A stretch of 64,000 bases of DNA, taken from positions 372,001 to 436,000 of the forward strand of contig JARGSG010000006.1 of assembly GCA_030374805.1 (NCBI GenBank), in the 5' to 3' direction. The DNA comes from Gracilaria gracilis. Its lineage: Eukaryota; Rhodophyta; Florideophyceae; Gracilariales; Gracilariaceae. The position numbers and the translations under genes are program-made. The notes beneath the pieces were generated by a model. The model did no database searches. It was given only the letters and a program-made list of their open reading frames with translations, and had not been told where the DNA came from. Each line of letters starts with the position of its first letter. Position 1 is the stretch's first letter. This document shows, piece after piece, positions 21,818 to 33,560 of the stretch.

Positions 21818-24800
21818 TTGGAAGCCCGGTCGATACCGGAACGGGAAACCTTAATGGTGGAAAAAGAAGAATCAGATGTACCCAATGTGGTGTGCCTGAT
21901 GAAGTACAACAACTATAAAGTTAATGCTTCAGTAAGCTTTCTCCATTACCCACAGGTTCCCGTTGCGTGTGTACTCGATACCGGCGCCGGTCCGATTGTG
22001 TACTCGATACCGGCGCCGGTCTGAATGTGCTAAACGCTCGCGTCATACCCGATGCGGTCTTGCGGAAGATTCGGTCTGCCCCGACTATCAACCCACTGAT
22101 GAACGCTAACGAGCGCCCACTGCACCTTAGAGGAATGTTGACCACTGTGGTACAACTTGGAACCTTGAAGGTGAAGCTCAATTTATTTGTGGTGGATCGT
22201 CTAGCGACAGTCTGTATCCTCGGGACCAACTTTATTGACAGACATGTCAAGGGAATTTTGCCAGGATCCCGAACGGTCGCTCTCCGTTAAAGTGGTCGTA
22301 TTGCCATACTAGGTAATACGCAGACCAAAACTGGTTGGCGTCAGAAGCCGAGGTCCAATATACCCACCGAAACGGTCTCAAACAAGATACGACTCACCAA
22401 ATTGGTTTCGATACCGGCTATGACCCAGATGGTAGTGAATGTCTCATGCGCAATACCAGGATTGGTAATGCTACAGAACCACCCTAGGTTAGCAGAAAGA
22501 CATCTCGCCTTGATGGCAAACGGGATCATTGAGAACATCCCTAATCAAACCTTCAAGGTGTACTTGAGTAACTTCAGCAATCATACTCTTAAGTTACCCA
22601 AAAATACCACAATTGGGATTGCATTACCAGCACCAAAAGGGGTTTTCACGGTCTCACCTACTAAGATGGGCGAGGTCGCCACCTCTAAGGAAGGGGGAGG
22701 AGTAGATGCGCCATATACCGCATATGCGCCCCCGTTATCGACAAATACCAAAATGGAACTGGACCCAGTAAGGGGTTTGAAGAGAGGAAGTCCAGATCGG
22801 TGCGGAGAATCAGGCTCTCCGAAACCGGATCCTCAGTCTCTTAGAAGAATTTCAGCCCATGTGGTCGGGCCGATTAGGCGAAATTGAGGCTACAGAGCAC
22901 CGTATTGATATGGTGCTTGCCTGGAGACCCATTTACCAGCAGCCTTACCGGCCAGGTCCGAAAGCCCGTGCGGTTGAGCTCAATGAGGTCGAGAGATTGA
23001 TCCGTTAAGGTGTCATAGAACCAGCAAATGTGGACTGGGCCAGCCCTGGGGTTCTGGTCACAAAGAAAAATGATACCCGTATGCGGTTCTGTGTGGACTA
23101 CAGAAAATTGAATAGTATGACCATTAGGGATTCGTACCCAATATTTAGAATGGACGAGTGTATAGATTCGTTGGGCAACGCCAAGATCTTTACTACGCTC
23201 GATGCCAATTGTAATTACTGGCACGTACCTATCACGGAAGAGGACAAGGACAAGACTACTTTTACTTGCCACGCTGGGTTATTACGCTTTACGCGTATGC
23301 CTTTTGGGTTTCGCAATGCGCAGGCTACCTTTGAGAGGGCTTAGATATAATCCTTTCAAAGGTGAAGTGGAGAACCGCTCTGGTGTACATCGATGATGTA
23401 ATCATATATTCCCGAACGGTAGGGGAACACTTCCACCATGTTAGGGAAGTTCTAAACCTTTTGAGGGAAGCTGGAGTAACACTAAAGCTCCGCAAGTGCG
23501 AATTCTTTACCAAAGAGATAGAGTACTTTGGTCATATCATCAGCCCCGGAAGGTTAGAAGTCACGCCGCCGAATATCCAGGCCGTGCAGGAGGCGAAGCC
23601 ACCCACGTCCCAGACGGAAATCCGATCCTTCATAGGTTTGTGCAATGTGTACCGCCGGTTTATCAAGGGATTTGCCAAGATAGCGGCTCCCCTCAACAGG
23701 AAGCTGGTGAAAGGAAGCTGTTGAAAGGCCAACCTACAAGGTGTGAATGCCTTACCAATGAGGAGATGGATGCGTTTGAGGCGCTGAAATATGCGCTCTT
23801 GACACCTCCCATCTTGGCACTACCCAAAGCTGGTTTACGATACACATTGGATACCGATGTTTCGGACGGCCAAATTGGTGGTTGTCTTATGCAGGAGCAA
23901 GAAAACGACGACAAACTACCTATAGGGTACTGGAGCCGTGCTCTGCACCATGCTGAAAAGAATTACACAACAACCGAAAAGGAGTGTCCAGCTGTGGTTT
24001 GGAGCATGTTGATGCTCCGCCTTTACCTATATGGTGAATGGTTTACGCTTCGAACCGCCCATGACGCCCTGCGATGGATACTCGGTCTCGCCGACGCACC
24101 GGGCAGACTTACCCGATGGCGGTTAAGGTTTTCAGAGTTCGAGTACGACGTGCAGTACCGTTCAGGTATTAAGCACAATGTCGCAGACGCGATGTCTCGT
24201 ATTATCACAGGGGGTCTGAATACCGAACCGGTAGAAGATGATATTCCATGCTTTATCATCGCTACAGACCCTGATGGTTATGGTGATACCCTAAAAGGTT
24301 ACTGGACTCTACCCGAAGAGGATACATGGTTCAATGGAGCCATCACTCGAGCGATACTCACCCTTGCGGAAACCGACTTCATGCCTATTACCGGCGAGGA
24401 ATTACTGAGAGAACAGGCAAACGACGTTTATTGTCGTTCTCTCATGGACCAAGTTGGTATGAAGGACTCCAACTTCGATGTCGACCGCAATGGTTTCCTT
24501 GTAAGGCAAGCTCCAATTGATGGATCCCTTCAGAATGTATTGCCCGAGGCGCTGCGTCCACGGGTGCTGTACCTTTCGCACTACCCGAGGCTATCAGGAC
24601 ACCCCGGAGGTACGAGAATGTACTACACCTTGAGAAAAGGGTACTACTGGCCTCATATGGCTCATGATGTGTATACCTTTGTAGGCCAATTCAAATCTTG
24701 CTTACGTACCCATGGAGGCCTCCGTAAGCACAGAAAATACTTAAAGTTATTCCCTGCAGCGGGTCCTCTCGAGTTCGTCGCAATAGACCTTCTAGGTCCA

Positions 24801-26072
24801 TTACCAAAAACCACAAGGGTGTATCAGTACATCATCGTAATCACCGACAGGTTCTCGAAGCTCACGCGAGCGATACCCTTGAAGGACACGAAAGCTACGA
24901 CCCTCGCTGTGGCGTTTTTGAATAATTGGATCTACCCGTATGGTGCACCGCTTTATCTACTTACCGACAATGGTTCAAACTTAGCTTCTAAGTCCTTTGA
25001 AGCTGTTTGTAACCTCTTGGGTATTAAGCACTACTTCACTACTGCATATCATCCGCAAACGAGTGGGCAAGTGGAGCGCTTTAACCGAACACTGATATCT
25101 AGGCTACGACATTACACTGAAGAACACCAAACTGGTTGGGTCGAGCTCGTGCAGCCTTTGAGGTACGCATATAACCTTCAGGTTCATCGAGCGACGCAAA
25201 CTACGCCGTTCGATCTGATACTGTCAAGACACCCACCAAGTGTTGTGGTTGAAGGGGATCCATTAGGACAAGAAGCCGCCGGAGCGCTCACACCGTCACA
25301 GGTCAAACGGAATACCTTTTTGAGGTTGAGACGTGCTCTCAAGTATGCTGAAAGCAAGCTCACAGCATCCTAGAAGCGTTACAAGGAGGACAACGACCGA
25401 AAGGTAACTCAAGTGGTAACGGCTACGCTGGGTCAATATGTCTTTGTTGACCAACCTCCGAAAGGAGCTAAACCACGACCGGGTGGTGAAGCCGATGATG
25501 AAGCTATTGATAGAGATATCAATTCTAAGCTTCTTCCGAAATCATCGGGACCTTTCAAGGTAGTTCGGTCGACCGACCACACGGTAACGGTGAACCAAGA
25601 TGGTGTAGAGAATACGATCTCTATTGACCGAATCACGGTTGCACCCCGGACGTTTCAGTCCAAGAAGGAACGCGGAGAATCCGCGCGTGACCCACAAGCG
25701 GTTGCGCTGAGGACTCAGCCTCGGGAAGACGGGACACCCATCGAGGTTAATGATGACGCACAGGGTGACGACCCAGACTCCGTACCACCTGCGGGGATGA
25801 CAGTTGCTCCTTCAGAGGAAACACCTACCCCTATTGGTACCGATGCTCATCTAAACCAAAGTGGTGAAAGGATACCATCTCAGGTCTCTAATGAGTTCCC
25901 AGTGGAACGCCTTGTAGGTCACCGCCGTACCCAGGAAGGTCTAAAGTACACCGTACGTTGGTATGGCGGGGGAGTCGATGATGATACCGCCGAGCCGCCC
26001 TCAGCCATACCACACAACTTTAGGGTAAGCTACTGGAACCGCAAGGGAGAGGACATGCCGAATGATAGGTAA
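21818..26072 (+). pseudogene. pol: pol of Gypsy family II: protease, RT, RNase H, integrase, chromodomain
   Basis: All domains can be read but in shifting frames. Protease: the D-T-G-A site is encoded twice because 25 bases are repeated at a 29-base period (21968-22021), which also shifts the frame. RT (about 22900-23700) has Y-I-D-D at 23386-23397, with a stop and frame break at 23342-23350. RNase H (about 23730-24210) shows A-H-D where T-D-H is usual. Integrase (about 24560-25370) has A-I-D-L-L-G, L-T-D-N-G-S and Q-V-E-R-F-N-R, the DDE set, but the first cysteine of the zinc-finger C-x2-C is missing. TAG at 25371-25373 separates the C-terminal part, which ends in a chromodomain (V-E-R-L-V-G-H-R...V-R-W-Y-G). 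Chromodomains guide integration to marked chromatin in related elements. Confidence 0.88.
22685..22702 (+). other. internal polypurine tract 1, family II
   Basis: CTAAGGAAGGGGGAGGAG between protease and RT. The GGAAGGGGG core is the same variant as in this element's 3' polypurine tract (29871-29888), not the GGAGGGGG of families I and III. Confidence 0.55.
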
Positions 26073-26983
26073 ACCTTAAGGTGATGCAATCCCCTAAGGA
26101 AGCGGGAAAAGCGTTGTAATTACGAGTACCAAACACGGTTCAAACGCTTACCAGGAAGGTACAACCAGAAGAAGCATTCCGCGCGGGTACGTCTGAGAAG
26201 CGGTAGTGCTATAGATGGACGCACCGGTGTACGCGCGCCGTTTCACACGCGCCTTGCACGCGCGCCGCACACGCGCGAACCTGAACGGTGGAAACATTCA
26301 AAAAATTGTACCTTTTTTGTAGAGGTCTAAGCGCGCTGCCCATGGCGCGCCGTGCTGAGTAACCGATTCGGTTTACACTATTGTGTGTAGGGAGCGAGCA
26401 AAGACATGGTCAAAAAATTTAAGTATTTTGACCGTGCCGCGCTCCCGAATCGCCCATTCTCAGCCTCTGAACCGCTTGGTTCTCGAGATACAGACCAAAA
26501 GGGTTTTCTGCGTTTTCACTACCATATGGAGGGGTAATTTCTCGGGCAAATATTTTGATTCGCCTTGCACGTAACCTCCAGGTTGAAACAACGCACGTGC
26601 TCCCATGCATGGTAAGAGACCATGCAGAACCACCCCGGTACATTACTGGCTACCACGCGCGAGCGCGTGGCACGTCACATCACCTTATGGGAAGGCAAAA
26701 CCGCTCGCTGCGCCGCACGGAGGCGAAGTGGCGTACCATCATGGTGAATCCATACTACGAGCACACAAATGTAGCTCCGGATGGAACCAATTTATCTATA
26801 AGGAACTACTCTTCACCCACCGTGGTACGCTTGTCTAAGGAAGGGGAAGGGGACCTGTTTTCGAGCTTCCTCTCTCGCTTTGCAATGCACCTCGATGGTA
26901 ATTGGAACCTAACATGGAAACGCATAACTATTAACTTTACTGAAAGAGTAATAACAACAGGGATGCAAAAGTGGAGACAGGAA
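26073..26983 (+). other. family II spacer between pol and the antisense gene
   Basis: No coding sequence assigned. At 26226-26285 it is a dense run of CGCGCC/CACGCG motifs. Plus-strand open frames here and further on are shadows. It contains a purine tract at 26835-26853. Confidence 0.5.
26835..26853 (+). other. internal polypurine tract 2, family II
   Basis: CTAAGGAAGGGGAAGGGGA, in sequence with no assigned coding role, between pol and the antisense gene. As it is non-coding on the sense strand, protein constraint does not explain its match to the other tracts. Confidence 0.55.
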
Positions 26984-29506
26984 TCAACCAGACGGGTGAG
27001 TGGCAAAGTGAGGTCCCGAGGAGCCTCCAGCCGAGGATACACGACCTGGAGTGGTGTTTTGGTGGGCTCCCGGCCAAGGCAGGAAGAGATGAGCCTGGCC
27101 TGGAGCCTGGATAGATGCGCTTCCACGACCCAGCGGGGTACTAGTAAGCACGCTGACGCCTGGCAGTACGTCAAGACCCATCGCAGGTGGCGCGCTCGCC
27201 TGCGCAACCGACGGAGGTACGGACGATCCGGTGTGGAGGGGAGCCTGCGGAGCCGCTAGAAGGCCGGTGTTCAGGCTAGCACCAAATAGGGAATCCTCCA
27301 AAGGGTTCGTAGGGGTCGGACCTATAGCTGTCGCTAGACCTGCCGCCTGGTTGGTAGCCATCTGGTAGTGCTCGACCTAGAACCGGTTCCGGAACTCACC
27401 AATTTGGGAGAAGGATCGCACGTATTGGGCGTGACGAGGCAGGATGCTTTCCAGAAGGGTGAGTGCTTCCACCACAGAGGTAGGACCGGCCCGCTGGAAG
27501 TTCACCACGCTGGATTGGCGGACCCGAGCCATCAAACCTGAAACGGCATGGGAATCTCCCTGAGAGGAAACAGGCGCCGCAGCCGCAGCCATGACACCCC
27601 CGCGGATAACCCGTGGTGGCCCATCAACCCTTATAGTACCGGGGAGAAGAGAAGTTACACCAATATGGGCAGGCGTGTTGCGTCCCTCCGGAGCAGGAGT
27701 AGGCACCAAAGCGACCACAGAAGTAGCCTCTGGCGATTCCACCACGGTTGGGAAGGGTTCAGGACTCCCTGGAAGTCCCTGATCGGTAGGCGCGCCGGAA
27801 TAGCGTTGCTCTGCGCGGGACACGAACTACCAGGACACGGGATCAAAAACTTCCCACTCCTGTATGGCTCCCCACGGGAAACTCTCCACTTGGGTAAGCA
27901 ACGACTCCAATTGCTCAATGGAGTAATCCGTACCTGCCACATTGGTTCCGAGTCGGAACTGTCGGATGTCGCGAATGACCCTCGGGGGAATGAAGAACAT
28001 ACAACCAGGAGGTTGAACACCGTCACGGTAAATCTCAGCTTCGCGAGAACGGCAGTCCCAGTCAATACCATCACGGGCAGCCTACAGAGCCAGGACGGCC
28101 ACCAGTACGGCCCACTCCGCGAGGGCAATCGACCAAATGAGGTAATACCGATCGTGGTAACGGGTGATGCAGCTCCCGAAATAGGTCAATACCGATGAGG
28201 TTGGGACACTAAACAACATCGGGACCTCATAGGCATTCCACCACTCGGGTCGGGCTACATACCAAGAGGTTCTTCCCTTATTAGGTTGAGAGAAGAACTC
28301 CACATTGTGGAACCCATGCATGACGCGGTTGAAGCTGGGCCCGGTGCGAATGCGAGCCTCGGTGGCGGCATCCACACCACACCTACCACGGTTGGCCCAA
28401 TGGATGGTATTGTACGGCCGGTCAAAACACACCAAATGTGGAGAAGCGGCGAGGTATTGCTGTGGAAGAGAGTCATATTGACAGGTCTTCACCACCAGAC
28501 GTCGATAATAATAGAGCTCCGGTTCGATACGGACGTACTGCAAGTCGCTAGGATACAGCGGGGGAATGAAATACCTCATTGGTGTGTGCCGCTGGCGACT
28601 TTCGTAGCACTCCAGCCGAACCTGACAAGGTTGAGATTCCTTATCCCGACGGTGAAGCGTCTGCGTAAGAGAGCGAAGACGCTCACAGTCCCAACGAAAC
28701 AAACCCAAGTAGGTATCCAGAGTCGGACGTCGCAAAACGCCGGGAAGCGATGTGTTCTCCGGCGCCACTGGCCAGTACCGACGGTACAGCGTCGCTTGCG
28801 AAACCATTTTTGGATCGATCCCTAAGGTACCATGTTGGGAAACGTTCCAATCGGCCGTGGTGAACGGCTCCAAACCATAATAGGAAATCCCACGGGGAAT
28901 CTCGGGTCCCGGATTATACGGGTCCTAGATCCCTTCGTGAATCCCTTGAGGTTGATATGAAGAAGACTGAACCGGCTGGCTCTGAAAATCGGTTTGGAGG
29001 CGATTTTGGTACAACGCAGCACCGCGCGAACCAGACTTGGTGATGCCACTTCTACGACCGCGCGACGGACCAGCGCCCAACTTGTCGTGATGATTACCGT
29101 GAGGGAGTGGTTGAGACGCCGGGCACTCGACCGCAGGGGTGAACCGAATTGGTTTTTTATCCACTATGGGTGAATCGCCAGAGCTGATGCTCAAAACCCC
29201 CACCCGTTCGGGGCTCCATGCTGGTTCAACCACTAAGGTATCGGCATTGGTCGCTGGCGTCGCGTCGTCTCTTGGGGTGATCTGTTCCGAGTGACCAATG
29301 TGGGAAACCGACAAGTGTCGTGTACCGCTACGGGTGCGAGCCCGTACGCTGGTACCAGGGCTACCCGCGTGGTTGAGATAAGGATCGGGGGTCACCAGAA
29401 ACGGAGGTAACCTTGTCGGTCGGGCGAAAAGCCACGGCGACGCCAGCCAACACGAGTGAACCTCAAGGGGGTACGGAGATAACCAGGAAAGGGGATGATG
29501 AAACAA
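26984..29506 (-). pseudogene. antisense gene of Gypsy family II, interrupted by four TAG codons
   Basis: One minus-strand frame runs from about 29506 to the TGA at 26984-26986. It is interrupted only by TAG codons at 28925-28927, 28082-28084, 27827-27829 and 27377-27379. No ATG is seen in the first segment, so the start is unknown. The N-terminal part is S/P/R-rich; the middle (28082-28915) is rich in W, Y and R; the end is P/A/S/G-rich. The middle aligns with the family III antisense product (Y-D-S-L-P-x-x-Y against Y-N-S-L-P-x-x-Y; a P-R-G-I-S-Y-Y against A-R-G-W-I-S-L start). There is no known domain. It is convergent with pol and reads away from the 3' LTR. The function is unknown. Confidence 0.6.
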
Positions 29507-29870
29507 CCTCGAAGGGACGGAGACAGAACCTTAAAGGAATATCGTGATCAGCGCAAAGTCGCGCCGTGTACCTCGATGGGGGTAACAATACTGGAGAGGC
29601 GACCGGAGACCTGAGCCCGGAAAGGTGTACGCCACCGTGTGCACGTAATCCAACCTCGCAGGTACAGAACGACCGCGCGTCGCGTCCACAAACCACAAAT
29701 GGAGAAAAAAAGAAAGCCACTGTCGGCGGCGACCCAGATGGTGAGCGGGCAAGGTCCGTGTCGCAGAGCGGGCGCGACGCACGGCGCGAGATGGCACGAA
29801 GGCTGCGACAGGGACCAAATTGGTACGGCGATGCAACCACTTGGTGAGAGGATCCAGGAGCCACGAAGCT

Positions 29871-29888
29871 CAGGGTAGGAAGGGGGTC
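29871..29888 (+). other. 3' polypurine tract, family II
   Basis: CAGGGTAGGAAGGGGGTC immediately before the 3' LTR start (TGTAGTACAAT at 29889). It primes plus-strand DNA synthesis in this element class. Confidence 0.7.
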
Positions 29889-30396
29889 TGTAGTACAATA
29901 AGACCTCAATAGGTTGGTGCCACGTGGGCCTACTGGTGCGCCTTGCTGGCTGCACTGTACCCAATTGGTATTCTGTATTTTATAATTTCTAATTTCTAAT
30001 TTGTAGTTTAGGATAGCTTAGCATTGCTGGCCCATGACAGTAGGTCATGGGTGCAGCCGATGACGTCATGCCCGAAGGAGAGATCGGCGTCGGTGCACCT
30101 TGTATATATTGCGGTGCACCTCGCCTTCCCCCTCGGGTATTGTAAAGTCAGGCACCACTAGGGCAGTAACTATACCATCTTGGTCACTTGCTACTCTATT
30201 ACTATTCAGGTTTTACCGCGGGTCCACATTTACTACTGTACACCTACACGGTCTAGACTAGTGGCCCCGCCGTTTGCCCCTGCGGGTTTCAGGTGCCCAA
30301 CTACCATATTGGTTGTGTGTTTTTCCCCTTGAGGTTGAGCCCTCGCGCGCTTTTTCTACCAGGTGGACCCCACACCTTATCGGTATTTGTACGACA
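29889..30396 (+). repeat. 3' LTR of Gypsy family II
   Basis: A 508-bp partner of 18958-19486. The dyad CCCATGAC/GTCATGGG is kept (30031-30051), and a nearby TGACGTCA palindrome (30061-30068) is a consensus CRE-type site; in the 5' LTR the same place reads TGAAGTCA. Differences between the two LTRs are frequent, pointing to an old insertion. Confidence 0.88.
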
Positions 30397-33226
30397 TTAA
30401 TGACCAGCTTACTCCTGCCATTCCTTAGCCAACTCTTGTTTGTTTTTACTAACTTGACCACCATGACCTGTTTGTTGTCCTATTGGAGGTTCATGATGTA
30501 TAAGACATAGTAGATTTCCGTTGCCGAAATGATAAGTGAGTTATATTTGGGCTCCATGCTGAGAAATCCGTTAAACAAGCGGATGGTGGAGGTAAAAACA
30601 GAAATGAAGTCGACACTTAGTAATTCCACTGAGAAAATGTTTGATTGAAACGCAGAATGGTTATAGGCTTGAAAGATGGTGCCACTGTTGAGAGAAATCC
30701 AGATTTGACCCTTTTCGACAAGACGAGCTGTGCCAGAAGCAGCCTGGACAGTATTAATGTCAATGCACTTGTTTTGTATGAATTATTTACCCGAAGAGAA
30801 GAAATAATGTGTGGCCCCCTTTTCGATGTAGGCAGATTTTACTTTTTTTTGAGATAAGAGTGCGAGATTACTCTTACACTTCGCCATGTTACAGTTGGTC
30901 AGAGTTGAGAGAGAAGGATCGTCATTTCATTGCACCACATAGGATCTAAAGTAAGAGTTTCGTTTTTCATCATCATACTGCCTGGATGCAAAGCAAGAAT
31001 TCTAGTTAGTCTCCAGCTGCCTACTTCGGCTTTTAACTTGATTGCGTTTTGATTGAAGAGAGCCACTGTTTAAGACGGTCTTTTTTTGACGTTCAGAAAG
31101 TCAGAACCTGAATTGTTAGGTTGATTGCTGTCAGAGTGGTCGCGTTTTTGTTTCTAAAAATCCCTCTCATAATGTCCAAATTATCTGCAGTAGCTGCAGT
31201 AGTAGCAGTTTTCATCGTTGGAGGCGTTTACTATTGACGTTTTTTTGTTATGCATAAGATGCCGTCGGGGGCGTCCAACTTTGTTTGCCATGTTTGCTTT
31301 GGGTTGTGTCGATGTCGGTGCTGTAGTGGAATGGGTTTTCTGAAAATTGTTGGGAATACTGCACTGAGCAACTTTTGCTTCGATTGTGTTGACGATAGAA
31401 TCAAATTCAATTTCAGTAGGGTTTTAAATCATGGTAAGCGGAGTGAAGGAATTGAGATGGCTTTGGATGAACTTTGAAAACTTCTCATCATCCGCAAGTT
31501 CCTCGTCGTACGTGACAAGTTCTCCAAGAATTTCTGATAACTTCGAGACATGTTTGTTTTAGTCGTCGTTATCTCTTTGTATCAGTGTGTCCAATTCTTC
31601 AAGAAATGTTTTTGTTCGGCTTGCGTACTAAAACAATTACATACACAAAAGCTCGTCCTATGACTCTTTTGCAGACTTTACTTTCGCTCGTGTAAACAGT
31701 TAATTCTTGTGTTACTGCATCTTTTTTGGCTTTTTATATTTCTGTCTTTTAATATTTTGCTCATGTGAAGGATTTTTCTACTTTCTAAATTGTGTGAGAT
31801 CTTTTACATTGCAATAATACATTAGCCCACTCATGTAATATTTATAACCGATTTCTGCCCATCTTTCCACACTCTGTCGGTACAGCTTCGTCTGGGCCTA
31901 CAACTGACTGGTTTGTGCCTCGTAGGAGAGGTTTTATATGTTCGCTGTGTTCCTAGAAAGAAAGATTGCAGACGCCTTTTTGGTTTTTTTGCTTGTATCG
32001 TTGCACTGAAAAACACGCAGCTTAACTTTTGTAGTGCTCATTTTAACCACTTAATTTAACTTGAACATATTTTGGAGAAGAAAGGCTTTTTTATCGTGAG
32101 AATGGTGTAAAATAGTTCGCCAAAAAGAATACTTAAATGTTACCGTAAATGTTTTTTAAGCAGTTACGCTCTTGCACACAACAGGTACAACAATGCTTCT
32201 AGTATTATATTGGTAAGCATGAAAATAAAAATTCTTGACATATTTAATTTCTCCGCGTTTGCCTGCAGCGTAGACAAAGGAAAAGTCGAGTAAATAATAT
32301 ATAGGTTTAACGACCCCTGAAAGGGAAACAAGCTTTTCTTTTCCTTCGTGTTTTCGCATGACTGGTTTGAATTGCCCCAATGAGGCTATATACACGGTTT
32401 TCCATTTGTAACTAATATTAGCTAAGTGTCAGCAGCGCGCAAGACATTCGTAAACTGCACCAAATTGGTGTAAAAACTGTATTGCCCAAACAAAAATATG
32501 TAAAAGAATTACATATGAATGTAAAAAATTGTTTCATTTTAATTTGTTCTTTACTTTATTATAGCTGATGTAGAGGTGCATGGTATGTGGTACATTGAAT
32601 TATACACTAACTAATTTAGTAATATTTGAATAGATTTTACATACTGTGAGCAGAATGCCATAAGTTATGTCTCATATGTTTCTTATTTTTTGTAGATTTG
32701 AGCTTCAGAGTTGGATAAAGGACAAAACTGGATGTTCTATTAATTCGCAATAGAGAAAAGATAGGCTTTGTTTTTATCAAAAGCATGTAGTCAATCTTTA
32801 GTATAACAGCCCTCTGGAATTTATAGATGTCGCACAGAACTGAAATTACGTTTTTAAGAGGTGAAAAGTGCATAAAGAACGCTGTTTTGGGCTTAATTTT
32901 CAATTTTATAATATAAGTTTTAACCAATCCACTGGATTTTTGATAAATCTTGTGCTACTTTCTAAAAGGCAAATACTAAAAGAGTATAGTTATTGGCACA
33001 TTTTGCTGTGAAAAGAATTGGCGGCCAAACTTATGGCTATCAAAGATAAGACTAAATAACAGTTATATAACTTATGAAGCTAAATTATAACTTATCAAAA
33101 GTTGTGCATATAACGCATCTTGTCTATCTCTTTTGCACTGTAATCCTCACAAATCATTGTTTCAACTAGACATGGACAATTACAGTTTACAAAACATTAC
33201 ACTTCGCGCATTTTTCGTTACTCAGA
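30397..33226. other. AT-rich intergenic region
   Basis: 2.8 kb, AT-rich, with stops in all frames and no domain-bearing open frame, RNA gene or element end recognised. Short repeats such as GCAGTAGCTGCAGTAGTAGC (about 31188) look like chance microsatellite sequence. Confidence 0.5.
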
Positions 33227-33452
33227 TGTTTTTGATCGAGCGAGCACGCTCGACGCATATGCGCCGCCCCAAGTTTGCATAACCGCTCTTGTGCAATCCG
33301 GACCTTGCGGCCCTGATGCCAATGTCGCGGTGCTCCCTTAAGGACCCTCACGCTTTCGCATTCACTCAGTAAAGACACAGTTACCCGTTTACATGTTTTC
33401 ATACCTAAGTTATCAATTACAACTCAGAACCGCTCTCGCTGTTCCAGAAACA
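33227..33452 (+). repeat. 5' LTR of the Copia element
   Basis: Starts TGTTTTTGATCGAGCG and ends GTTCCAGAAACA. It has a 7-base dyad TCGAGCG/CGCTCGA followed by the palindrome CGCATATGCG near its start. It differs from the 3' LTR at only a few bases, so this Copia element is younger than the Gypsy elements whose LTRs can be compared. Confidence 0.88.
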
Positions 33453-33500
33453 TTCGCGAATAACGCTTGAAAGCGTTAGCACACCTAGTGCACCCCCCGC

Positions 33501-33522
33501 TCTTTAGACAAGTGTCTAAAGA
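33501..33522 (+). other. perfect 10-bp inverted repeat in the Copia leader
   Basis: TCTTTAGACA, two bases, then its exact reverse complement, about 40 bases before the gag ATG. In RNA this is a stem with a 2-base loop, or a self-dimerising site as in retroviral leaders. Function is an inference. Confidence 0.6.
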
Positions 33523-33560
33523 AGAATTTCATCAGGTTTATATCCCACTCATAAACCAAG

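Larger units (their letters stand above)
18958..30396 (+). mobile_element. Ty3/Gypsy family II, complete but decayed
   Basis: About 11.4 kb with both LTRs (18958-19486 and 29889-30396), primer-binding site, gag, pol with integrase and chromodomain, an antisense gene, and a 3' polypurine tract. Every gene has frameshifts or nonsense codons. The flanks (GCTTT on the left, TTAAT on the right) show no clear target duplication, so borders could be off by a few bases. The length exceeds a typical 5-7 kb Gypsy element because of the 3.8 kb between pol and the 3' LTR. Confidence 0.92.

Noticed and set aside
26555-27259. 234-codon plus-strand frame downstream of family II pol
   Set aside because: Overlaps the antisense gene and has no retroelement motif; the minus strand carries the homologous product.
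28082-28150. Hydrophobic segment in the family II antisense product, suggesting an envelope-like membrane protein
   Set aside because: It lies next to a TAG and has no counterpart in families I and III, and no signal peptide is visible.
30397-33226. Possible hidden genes or satellite in the AT-rich block
   Set aside because: Read on both strands; only short open frames and scattered microsatellite-like sequence, no periodic repeat.
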